Of a DNA stretch of 64,000 nucleotides, positions 31,029 to 37,998 are shown piece after piece; position 1 is the stretch's first letter; the number at the start of each line of letters is the position of its first letter. The stretch spans positions 496,001 through 560,000 of the forward strand of contig NZ_CP049259.1 of NCBI RefSeq assembly GCF_011047315.1, read 5' to 3'. The notes under the pieces are model-generated. The model saw nothing but the letters and a program-made list of their open reading frames with translations. It did not search any database and had not been told where the DNA came from. The stretch comes from Altererythrobacter sp. BO-6. GTDB lineage: Bacteria > Pseudomonadota > Alphaproteobacteria > Sphingomonadales > Sphingomonadaceae. The position numbers and the translations under genes are program-made.

Positions 31029-31538
31029 ATGGGTAAGTTTGTCCGCCCTTTGCAAGGCGAAATACTGCGGGAAACCCGCAGCGATCAGCGGCGCACGCTG
31101 AGATTGTCAGGCCGGGTCTCGTCTTCGGGCGAATGGGCGCAGGCCATGATTGCCAATATGTCCGAGACTGGCCTGATGTTTGAAACCCTTGTTGATCTCG
31201 CAATGGGTGAAATCGTGTCGGTCGATCTCCCCTTTATCGGAAGTTGCGACGCAAAGATCGTCTGGAACGACGGCAATTTATACGGTTGTGAATTCCTCAC
31301 CCCCGTTTCCCAGCACACGATCAGCGCGGCCCTGCTGCAAGCCCCTGGCGATGTTCGGGACAGCGAAATCGAATCCACCGTCGAGGAAATGCCCATAGGC
31401 ATCAAGCCGACGCTTGAAGAGCTCACCGAATGGAAACTGGAGTTCGAACAAACCAAGGGGTCCAGCGGTTATCGGCTGGTGGGCTTCAGACAGGCTGCCG
31501 ACGGCATGACTATCGCCATGGTATCGAAAACGAACTGA
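31029..31538 (+). CDS. PilZ-domain protein, probable c-di-GMP receptor
   Basis: A 169-aa cytoplasmic protein. The PilZ domain occupies residues about 15-100: the RxxxR motif (R17-R21 and R21-R25 in RSDQRRTLR) and the N-x-S-x-x-G motif (NMSETG) needed for c-di-GMP binding are both present. The C-terminal 70 residues are unassigned and acidic. ATG 31029 is preferred; a GTG at 30993 in frame is possible. It precedes cell-surface and EPS genes, so control of surface polysaccharide or motility is a reasonable inference. Confidence 0.85.
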   Translation: MGKFVRPLQGEILRETRSDQRRTLRLSGRVSSSGEWAQAMIANMSETGLMFETLVDLAMGEIVSVDLPFIGSCDAKIVWNDGNLYGCEFLTPVSQHTISAALLQAPGDVRDSEIESTVEEMPIGIKPTLEELTEWKLEFEQTKGSSGYRLVGFRQAADGMTIAMVSKTN

Positions 31539-31539
31539 C

Positions 31540-31827
31540 CTACTGCGCGGAGGATTGCCCCGCTTGACTTTTGGACTGCCAGTTGCGGTAAGCCATAATT
31601 GGCTCATCGATTGGCAAATACGCGTTGGTGCCCGGGCAAAAGTGCGGAGTACCGGCAACCCTTTTGGGTAATATCCAGCTGCAGCTCGAACATGATACGT
31701 CTTCGATGCTGTCGCAGACTCGGCATTGATGACGCGCAAGCAAAAGGCAGGCCCAGCCAAGCCATGCCGCATGAGAGGCTGTGGGAAATCCTAGGGGATG
31801 AATGCGATGAACGATGAAAATACGCAA
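31540..31827 (-). CDS. Possible small cysteine-rich protein (doubtful)
   Basis: An open frame of up to 95 codons with the pattern CRVCDSIEDVSCSSCSW...HFCPGTNAYLP. Five ordered cysteines plus the FCPxxxxYL ending recall small DUF6455-like proteins. Codon third positions are not GC-rich as in neighbouring genes, the start overlaps the divergent gene at 31798, and no ribosome-binding site is evident. It may be a decayed gene or chance. Confidence 0.3.
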   Translation of the reverse strand: MRIFIVHRIHPLGFPTASHAAWLGWACLLLARHQCRVCDSIEDVSCSSCSWILPKRVAGTPHFCPGTNAYLPIDEPIMAYRNWQSKSQAGQSSAQ

Positions 31828-32232
31828 ACGGGTGCGCGTAGCCTGGCTGAGATCGAAAGCGATCTGCTCAAGGCGGAAAAGGCATTCCTCGACGCAGACT
31901 CACGCTTCCGGAAAGCGCAACAGGATCGCCGGGCGGCCCTTAGCACCATCGACAAGCACCAGGACGAGCTTGACGAGTGCCTGCTTGCATTGCGCCAACG
32001 CAGCGTACCAGGAACAAAGTGGTGCCTTGAGCTAGGCCAGGCCGACGAGACGCTTGACCTCCATTCGGAAGACATCGTGTCGGAAATCTCAGCCGGCGGC
32101 TTTGACGGAGCGGAATTGGTGTCCGATGCGACCAGAAAAGCCGCAAAGAAGGACTTCGACATTCTCAGGACATCGGCATCCGCAAACGGAGAGGATCCGG
32201 TGCTGAAGGTGGTTTCGACCTCCAAGGGCTAG
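31798..32232 (+). CDS. Coiled-coil protein of unknown function
   Basis: A 144-aa acidic protein without signal peptide or membrane helix. Residues about 15-70 are a heptad-like helical stretch (LAEIESDLLKAEKAFLDADS, RFRKAQQDRRAALSTIDKHQ). The remainder, with SEDIVSEISAGGFDGAELVS, has no recognisable fold. Two close starts, 31798 and 31807, are possible. It follows the PilZ gene by 259 bp and precedes the cell wall hydrolase. I do not recognise a family. Confidence 0.65.
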   Translation: MNAMNDENTQTGARSLAEIESDLLKAEKAFLDADSRFRKAQQDRRAALSTIDKHQDELDECLLALRQRSVPGTKWCLELGQADETLDLHSEDIVSEISAGGFDGAELVSDATRKAAKKDFDILRTSASANGEDPVLKVVSTSKG

Positions 32233-32389
32233 CAACCGGACCGAACAGCCAACATTCTGCCGGGCGACGGTCTGCCCAGCGCGCAATGGATCTGCAAATC
32301 CGACCTAACACCTATGCGCAATACCGCCCTGTCGCTGAGCGATGCTACGCCACTCATCAACGGCAGAACAATGCAGCATCGGCAGACGG

Positions 32390-33592
32390 ATGAGCACTTC
32401 CTTGATCCCCGGCCGCGCAAAGCGGCTGCTTGCGAATGCAACGCGATTGGGAAGAGTCGCGCAAGGTCTGCTGCCCAGGAACGCTTCGCTTGCCGTGGTC
32501 GGCGGCATTGCCGCGTTCACGCTCGCTGCCGGGCCGCAATACGCCAAGGACTCCTCGTTCAACGGCCATGTCGCATCCGACGGATTGGTGGGTTCCAGTA
32601 TCAGCGTAAGTTCGCTGTTCGCCTCGTCGTCTCCCAAGGCTCCCTTTAACGGATTGACCCTGGTCGCCGCGCAACCTTTTCACGACAAGAGAGGCGCGAT
32701 TGATCGTAACAGGGCAGCAGAGTGCCTGGCTGCGGCAGCCTGGTATGAAGCGGGCAATGACCCGGTCGGGCAACGCGCAGTGATTCAGACCGTCGTCAAC
32801 CGGGTAAACAATGCGAGCTTCCCCAACACATTCTGCGGCGTCGTATTCGAAGGTTCGGAATTGCCGACAGGGTGCCAGTTTACCTTTACCTGCGACGGCT
32901 CGCTCGAACGTCGGCGACCTTCCCCGAGTGCATGGAAAAGCGCGTTGGCACTTTCGCAGCAAGCCTTGGCTGGCTTCGTCGAAAAAAACGTAGGCACCGC
33001 CACGCATTATCACGCCGCGTACGTGAACCCCTGGTGGAGCGGAAAGCTGGAACGGTTGAGCATGGTGGGCCCGCACATCTTCTATCGCTGGCCGGGAGGA
33101 AAAGGGACCTTGTCCGGCCAAAGGCGCCTCGGCACCGAGGGGATATATGACGAACTGCGCGAACGTAGTCTTGCGGAGACCGCTGCGCTGGAAAATGCTA
33201 CCGTTGTGCCTGGCATTATGCCCGTCGACAAAGGGCCGGTCTATGAACTGTCAGCGCATGCAAACCCGCCCAAGTCGCCGCAGTCTAGCGCAATTTTCCT
33301 CACGGTGGAGCAAGGTGAACCGAGTGGCCGTTGGGCAATGGCGGCGATGAAGGCGTGCAAGGGGCAGTCCGATTGCCAGGTGCTTGGCTATGCAGGAAAG
33401 GAACAGATGCTGCGCAATCAGGCTGGCGCTCCGGCTGAGCGAAGTCGCCCGATCTTCCTGTTCATCCGCGATGCGGCTTCTGCAATGTCGCTTGCGCTAT
33501 GGGATTGCGAGAAGGTTGACCGTCCATCTGCAAAGGAATGCCTACCTGCCGACAAGTCCGCGCTGGCCAATCTCCTGCGGGAGCGGCACTGA
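32390..33592 (+). CDS. SleB-type cell wall hydrolase
   Basis: A 400-aa protein with an N-terminal hydrophobic segment (residues about 33-50, LAVVGGIAAFTLAAGPQ) that would export or anchor it, and a Hydrolase_2 (SleB) domain at residues about 110-225. Catalytic Glu is expected in AAAWYEAGNDPVGQRAVIQT; VVNRV, TGCQFTFTCDG and NVGTATHYHAAYVNPWW follow as in the family. The C-terminal part (residues 280-400) has four cysteines in pairs and looks like an extra domain. These enzymes cleave peptidoglycan glycans. ATG 32390 is chosen, a start at 32342 is also possible. Confidence 0.85.
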   Translation: MSTSLIPGRAKRLLANATRLGRVAQGLLPRNASLAVVGGIAAFTLAAGPQYAKDSSFNGHVASDGLVGSSISVSSLFASSSPKAPFNGLTLVAAQPFHDKRGAIDRNRAAECLAAAAWYEAGNDPVGQRAVIQTVVNRVNNASFPNTFCGVVFEGSELPTGCQFTFTCDGSLERRRPSPSAWKSALALSQQALAGFVEKNVGTATHYHAAYVNPWWSGKLERLSMVGPHIFYRWPGGKGTLSGQRRLGTEGIYDELRERSLAETAALENATVVPGIMPVDKGPVYELSAHANPPKSPQSSAIFLTVEQGEPSGRWAMAAMKACKGQSDCQVLGYAGKEQMLRNQAGAPAERSRPIFLFIRDAASAMSLALWDCEKVDRPSAKECLPADKSALANLLRERH

Positions 33593-33622
33593 ATTGACTA
33601 AGTTTAAAGTTGTCGCGCGCCG

Positions 33623-34312
33623 TCAGTTGTCGGCAAGCTGAATCCGGCCATGGCCTGCCAGATTGTAGTTCGAAAACCCCCTGGTGCTCGCCCACATCGC
33701 CGCCTGCGTCCTGTTGCTGACATCCAGCTTGCGCAAGATCGCTTTGACATGCACTTTCACCGTCGCCTCGCAAACGTCCAGTTCGCGCGCGATCACCTTG
33801 TTCGAATAACCGCCCATCAGGCAGCATAGCACATCGCGTTCCCGCGCCGAAAGGTTCGCGCCTTCCATCTCATGCTCAAGATTGCCGGTCGGGACCGGGT
33901 GCTCGCCACCATGACGGCTCAGCACATCCGCCAGCTCCGACGGCAGGACCTTTTGCCCAAGGGTTACAAGGCGAAGAGCGGTGGTCAAAGGCTGCGAGCT
34001 CATTGACTTGACGATGTAGCCATCAACGCCCGCATCGAAGCATTCGATCATGCTGCTCATTTCGAAATGATCGACCAGCACTGCGATCTTCGCGGTGGGG
34101 TGCGCTGCGCTAATAGCCCTGATCGCTTCCATCTGGCCTTCGCGATCATGCAAATCGATCACGACGGAGAACTCATTGTCGAAAGTGGCTTCAACTATTC
34201 GGCTGAAGTTTCGACAGGAAACAAGGATGTTGAAACCGTCGGAAGAGAGAATGCGATGCAGCCCTTCGCGAGAGATATCATGCAGGCTCAATAGGCAAAG
34301 GTCGCTAGACAT
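33623..34312 (-). CDS. NarL/FixJ-type response regulator with incomplete receiver
   Basis: A 229-aa regulator: N-terminal receiver-like domain (1-125) and C-terminal LuxR-type HTH (about 165-220; LSARERDVLCCLMGGYSNKV, then IARELDVCEATVKVHVKAIL). D53 (VVIDLHD) and K102 (GYIVKSM) fill the phospho-acceptor and lysine positions, but the N-terminal acidic pair is reduced to one residue (H11-D12) and the Thr/Ser position appears to be V80. Phosphorylation may therefore be weak or absent. ATG 34310-34312 has GGGGAA upstream. It stands beside the EPS locus, transcribed away from the PilZ/SleB genes, and may control EPS genes. Confidence 0.88.
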   Translation of the reverse strand: MSSDLCLLSLHDISREGLHRILSSDGFNILVSCRNFSRIVEATFDNEFSVVIDLHDREGQMEAIRAISAAHPTAKIAVLVDHFEMSSMIECFDAGVDGYIVKSMSSQPLTTALRLVTLGQKVLPSELADVLSRHGGEHPVPTGNLEHEMEGANLSARERDVLCCLMGGYSNKVIARELDVCEATVKVHVKAILRKLDVSNRTQAAMWASTRGFSNYNLAGHGRIQLADN

Positions 34313-34581
34313 TACAAGATTTCCCCGACAACTTCGATTTCGACCCCAAACCGCTCTCGTCAATTAACCACGGTAGGATTTTTTATCGATAATTGCCGTG
34401 GCAGCGACTCCGAACGGCTGAGTCGGAGGATGCTGTAATGCGGCTAACAAATCAATGAACTTTTTTAACACGGTTGTAAGTATCCCGAAACGGGACAGCG
34501 AGAAACCTGGCAGCGGCCCTGCGATTGCGCTGCGGTGCGCTATCAGCGGCCAGTTCGCTTGCCGCAGCTAACCTGACTTAC
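34313..34581. other. Intergenic region with several hairpins next to the EPS locus
   Basis: Contains CCACGG...CCGTGG (about 34368-34401), CTCCGA-acggctgag-TCGGAG (about 34409-34429) and TCCCG-aaa-CGGGA (about 34484-34496), together with A/T-rich stretches. It must hold the promoter of the regulator on the minus strand and whatever ends the wza-like transcript. No coding capacity seen. Confidence 0.5.
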
Positions 34582-35184
34582 CTAGAAGAAGGATTCGCGG
34601 ATAATGATCGTATCTCCGGGAGCGATCTTCAGGGGAGCCTCGCCCAGCTTGATCAGGCGGCTTTCCGGCCAGTCCTGACGCTTCAGCACCACGGCATTCT
34701 TCTGCGCACGGGGGGTATAACCGCCAGCTTTGGCGACCGCCTGCTCTAAGGTCAGGTCTCCGCCATGGGGGTATTCGCCAGGCGTGGCAACTTCTCCGAG
34801 GATGAAGAAAGGTCGATATTCAAGGATATCGACCGATACCCGCGGATACAGGACATAACCGCCGGCGGCCAATTTTCCTTCGATCAACTGGGCCACCTCA
34901 CGGGCGGACATGTTCTTGACCGGAATTGGTTCAAGCAGCGGAAGCGAGATCGCGCCGCCGGTCCCTACGGTGTACTCGCCGGTGAGCGTATCTTCATCGA
35001 ACACGGTGATTTTCAGCTTGTCACCGGCGTCGATCTGATAGCCGGCGGCGATTTCGCTGTTGGCCTGCGAGACGGTGGTCACAGCAAGGTTGTCAGATGC
35101 ACACGCCGTCGCAAGTCCGCACAATGCGGCAAAGGCTGCCACCTTAAATGCTCGTTGCATCGATCCGCAGATATTTTCGCGCAT
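34582..35184 (-). CDS. Wza-like polysaccharide export lipoprotein
   Basis: A 200-aa outer-membrane lipoprotein for polysaccharide export: signal peptide ending in LATAC (Cys28 lipidated), then a Poly_export domain (YQIDAGDKLKITVFDEDTLT, GEYTVGTGGAISLPLLEPIP) and one SLBB domain (RPFFILGEVATPGEYPHGGD). It is shorter than E. coli Wza (about 380 aa) and lacks the C-terminal helix that forms the outer-membrane pore, as in the short-type exporters of sphingomonads, which pair with a separate barrel. AGAGGGAAGC precedes ATG 35184; a second in-frame start (MQRAF) is at 35160. It is divergent from the sugar-phosphate transferase. Confidence 0.9.
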   Translation of the reverse strand: MRENICGSMQRAFKVAAFAALCGLATACASDNLAVTTVSQANSEIAAGYQIDAGDKLKITVFDEDTLTGEYTVGTGGAISLPLLEPIPVKNMSAREVAQLIEGKLAAGGYVLYPRVSVDILEYRPFFILGEVATPGEYPHGGDLTLEQAVAKAGGYTPRAQKNAVVLKRQDWPESRLIKLGEAPLKIAPGDTIIIRESFF

Positions 35185-35377
35185 GCCGCTTCCCTCTCAT
35201 CCTGCACAAAACAGGCGGTGATCTTCGCACCACTGGCTCTCGGTGGGGTTAAGCCATGCCGCTTTGCCTTTGAATTACCATTTGGAGGGAGAATTGCGGC
35301 TTTTAAGACGCTCACGTTAGCCCCTTTGGCTGGATTGGACGTACAACCGATGCGCGATTGTCCACCGGGCAGTTCTG

Positions 35378-36220
35378 ATGGACCTTAAGGTTCTGCAAAT
35401 CCGTGATTCAAGCGAGTTCCGGAGCTGCGACGGGGCCCTTAACAGATCAGCGATCGAACAACCGATAATCATGCACACCACCAAACATGACAGTGCCATG
35501 GCAGATGCTCAGGCAAGCGCAGGAAGCCCGTTCTTCAGCGCGGGCTCGTCGCTCTCGGAGCGAGAGCTGATCACGATGGCATCCGATCTTGTAGCGCCGG
35601 CTCACGTGACAGACCGATTTGCCACCCGGATACTCGACGTTACCTTAGCCATCGCGCTGCTTGTTTTTTTGCTGCCCTTACTTGCGCTTGTGGCCGCGGC
35701 AATCGCAGCGACCAGCCATGGCCCGATCCTCTTCAAGCACAAGCGTATCGGGCTCTACGGCCGCGAGTTCGGATGCTTCAAGTTCCGTTCCATGCGCACC
35801 GATGCTGAAACGCATCTTGCTGCCCTGCTCGACAGGAATGCCGAACTAAGACACGAGTGGGACTGCAACCAAAAGCTGAAGCACGATCCACGCATAACCC
35901 CGATCGGCCAGTTTCTGCGCCTGTCCAGCATTGATGAATTGCCGCAGCTGATCAACGTGATCCGCGGCGAGATGAGCCTTGTCGGGCCACGTCCGATCAT
36001 CCGGGCCGAAGTGCCCAGATATGGCCGCTACATAACAACCTATATCAGCGTCAGGCCGGGCATCACCGGGATATGGCAAGTATCCGGCCGCAACAATCTT
36101 TCCTACCGCCGCCGGGTAGCGGCAGATGTACTTTATGCGAGATCGAGGAGCCTTTGGCTCGATTTGAAGATCCTGTTCATGACTATCCCGGCGGTCATTT
36201 CGGGAAAGGGATCATGCTGA
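35378..36220 (+). CDS. Undecaprenyl-phosphate sugar-1-phosphate transferase
   Basis: Initiating enzyme of the EPS repeat unit, transferring a sugar-1-phosphate to the lipid carrier. One hydrophobic segment (ILDVTLAIALLVFLLPLLAL) is followed by the bacterial-transferase domain: GPILFKHKRIGLYGREFGCFKF, RLSSIDELPQLINVIRGEMS, LVGPRPIIRAEV and SVRPGITGIWQVSGRNNL. The N-terminal 70 residues before the helix are variable; starts at 35471 and 35498 are also possible as none has a clear ribosome-binding site. 280 aa from the first start. It opens the plus-strand EPS gene run. Confidence 0.92.
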   Translation: MDLKVLQIRDSSEFRSCDGALNRSAIEQPIIMHTTKHDSAMADAQASAGSPFFSAGSSLSERELITMASDLVAPAHVTDRFATRILDVTLAIALLVFLLPLLALVAAAIAATSHGPILFKHKRIGLYGREFGCFKFRSMRTDAETHLAALLDRNAELRHEWDCNQKLKHDPRITPIGQFLRLSSIDELPQLINVIRGEMSLVGPRPIIRAEVPRYGRYITTYISVRPGITGIWQVSGRNNLSYRRRVAADVLYARSRSLWLDLKILFMTIPAVISGKGSC

Positions 36221-36236
36221 TGCGCAGCTTGCCGGA

Positions 36237-36452
36237 TCACCAGGCCAAGAAAAAGACGAGCGACCAAAGCGCAATGGCGACTGGCGCAGCGAACAGGAAG
36301 CCGCGCCCAAAGCTGCCGCACTTGGCGATCCCATCACGCACGCGCCGTGACTTGCCTGCTCTGGAAGAGTCTTTCACGCCCATTGCACTAGCCATAATGG
36401 TTATCGACTTACTCCTTTGGGCTAGTTTTTTCCAGAGGGCAATTGTTGGCAT
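36237..36452 (-). CDS. Possible small tail-anchored membrane protein
   Basis: A 71-codon frame encoding a basic N-terminal part (MPTIALWKKLAQRSKSITIM) and a C-terminal hydrophobic helix (GFLFAAPVAIALWSLVFFLAW) ending exactly at the stop. This layout is common in small membrane proteins. The opposite strand here has only a poorly supported extension of the barrel gene, which makes this frame the better coding candidate in the 350-bp gap. Function unknown. Confidence 0.4.
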   Translation of the reverse strand: MPTIALWKKLAQRSKSITIMASAMGVKDSSRAGKSRRVRDGIAKCGSFGRGFLFAAPVAIALWSLVFFLAW

Positions 36453-36576
36453 CGCAGCGAGGCTGCAAATTGCGTGGGCGGCCCTTTTGCGCCGTACAGG
36501 GTACCACGTTCAAGGACTAAGCCGGGACGCGCGCCGCGCCAAGCCGGGCGTCATTTTACGCGCGATTGACCGCTTG

Positions 36577-37929
36577 ATGCAGGAAGTCGAGGACCTCGCG
36601 TTTGTTTTCTGCCTCGCCCTGTTGCCTCGGCGCCGTAGCAATGGCTCTGCCTACAAAGCCATCTCGCTTAGGGCAGCATCAGGGCCAAGGCGGAATCGCG
36701 GTCTTATCCTGCGACTGGCAGGTTTCGTTTGCATGAGCTTGGTCGCACCTCGCCTCGCTCTTGCCGAAGCACCCGAAGTCGTCACGCCGGTTGAGCTGTT
36801 CGATGCGGATCCCGGAGAGGGTGTGCGGGTGTCGCCCGGGTTCGTGCTGTATCCCAGGGCAACAGTCGATCTCACTTATGACAGCAACATTTACAATGAC
36901 GACGAGCAGAAGACCGAAGATGGTCTGGCCTCGTTCAGGCCAGCCCTGACCCTGAGGTCCGACTTCAGCCGCCATGAAGTCAGCCTGGAGGCCGACGCCG
37001 ATATTCGGCGCTACTTCGATATCTCGGACGAGAACAGCGAGCAGTACCGATTGAACGCAAGAGCACTCATGGAATTGGGCTATGGCATCAATGTCAGGGC
37101 GATTGCCGGCTATCAGCGCGGGATCGAGCAGCGCGGGACTGCGGGCGACGTATTCTTCACGGATGAGCCTGTCGTATTCCATGAGAAACGGGCCGGATTT
37201 GAAATTGAGCGGTCAGCCAACCGGCTGGGTCTGGTGTTCGCCGGTAATGTTCTGAAACGGCAATATTCGAATACGACAAGCGGCGCGGCACCTGTCGATC
37301 TTTCAACCCGTGACGTGAACATTCGCACGGCAAGGCTGCGCGCGGATCTGGGCATGAATGCCAAGACAAGGATTTTCGGCGAGCTTAGCGGAAACCAGAT
37401 CGATTATCAGCTGCCCGTGAACCCATCTCGGGATTCGAGCGGCTATGCCGCATTGGTCGGGGTAAGGCACGAAGTGACCGCGCTGATCGATGTAGAGATT
37501 GGTGTTGGCTACATCCGTCAAAACTTTGACAATCCCTCGCTTAGTTCGGTCGGCGAGTTGAACTACAGGCTTACCGCCAGTTGGACCCCGATGCCGCAAT
37601 GGCGACTAACCGCCAGTGCCAGCCGCGTAATCGATCCGAGCCGGAGCTTCGAAGCCCCGGCCGTCGTGGCAACCGAATTCAGGGTGGGCGGACAGCGCGC
37701 CATCGGCGATCGCCTGCTGGTCGGCGCGGAGGCCGGATACCTCGACGAGGAATTCAGGGCTACGCCGCGCAATGACAAGCGCTTCTTCGCGTCCGTGTCC
37801 ACAAACTACAGACTGGCTGACAACATCGGGCTGATCCTGACCGGGAGCTATCGCAATCAGGACGGAGGGGAGTTCGGCCGGTCATACAAAGGTGCCGCTG
37901 GTTCAATTGGCCTGCGGGCATCGTGGTGA
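36577..37929 (+). CDS. Outer-membrane beta-barrel protein of the EPS locus
   Basis: Exported barrel of about 400 residues after a signal-like segment GLILRLAGFVCMSLVAPRLA (cleavage near ALAEA). The mature part is a run of amphipathic strands ending in the typical C-terminal aromatic, ...SIGLRASW. VLYPRATVDLTYDSNIYNDD is the usual opening of exosortase/EPS-associated barrels. It is placed between the initiating transferase and the Wzc-like gene, so it may serve as the outer-membrane pore for the short Wza-like protein. The start is uncertain: 36577 is used; 36214, with GGAAAGG in front and overlapping the transferase stop, would add 121 residues including one more hydrophobic helix and is the main alternative. 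Confidence 0.75.
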   Translation: MQEVEDLAFVFCLALLPRRRSNGSAYKAISLRAASGPRRNRGLILRLAGFVCMSLVAPRLALAEAPEVVTPVELFDADPGEGVRVSPGFVLYPRATVDLTYDSNIYNDDEQKTEDGLASFRPALTLRSDFSRHEVSLEADADIRRYFDISDENSEQYRLNARALMELGYGINVRAIAGYQRGIEQRGTAGDVFFTDEPVVFHEKRAGFEIERSANRLGLVFAGNVLKRQYSNTTSGAAPVDLSTRDVNIRTARLRADLGMNAKTRIFGELSGNQIDYQLPVNPSRDSSGYAALVGVRHEVTALIDVEIGVGYIRQNFDNPSLSSVGELNYRLTASWTPMPQWRLTASASRVIDPSRSFEAPAVVATEFRVGGQRAIGDRLLVGAEAGYLDEEFRATPRNDKRFFASVSTNYRLADNIGLILTGSYRNQDGGEFGRSYKGAAGSIGLRASW

Positions 37930-37998
37930 GGGTGGAGTGGTTGAAATGCGGCGATTGGCCAGGCTTGTTCTCCCCGTCCGCTCTTTTGGAGATCGGAA

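Noticed and set aside
31780..31800. Palindrome ATCCTAGGGGAT
   Set aside because: Not a true palindrome when reverse-complemented and overlaps a start codon.
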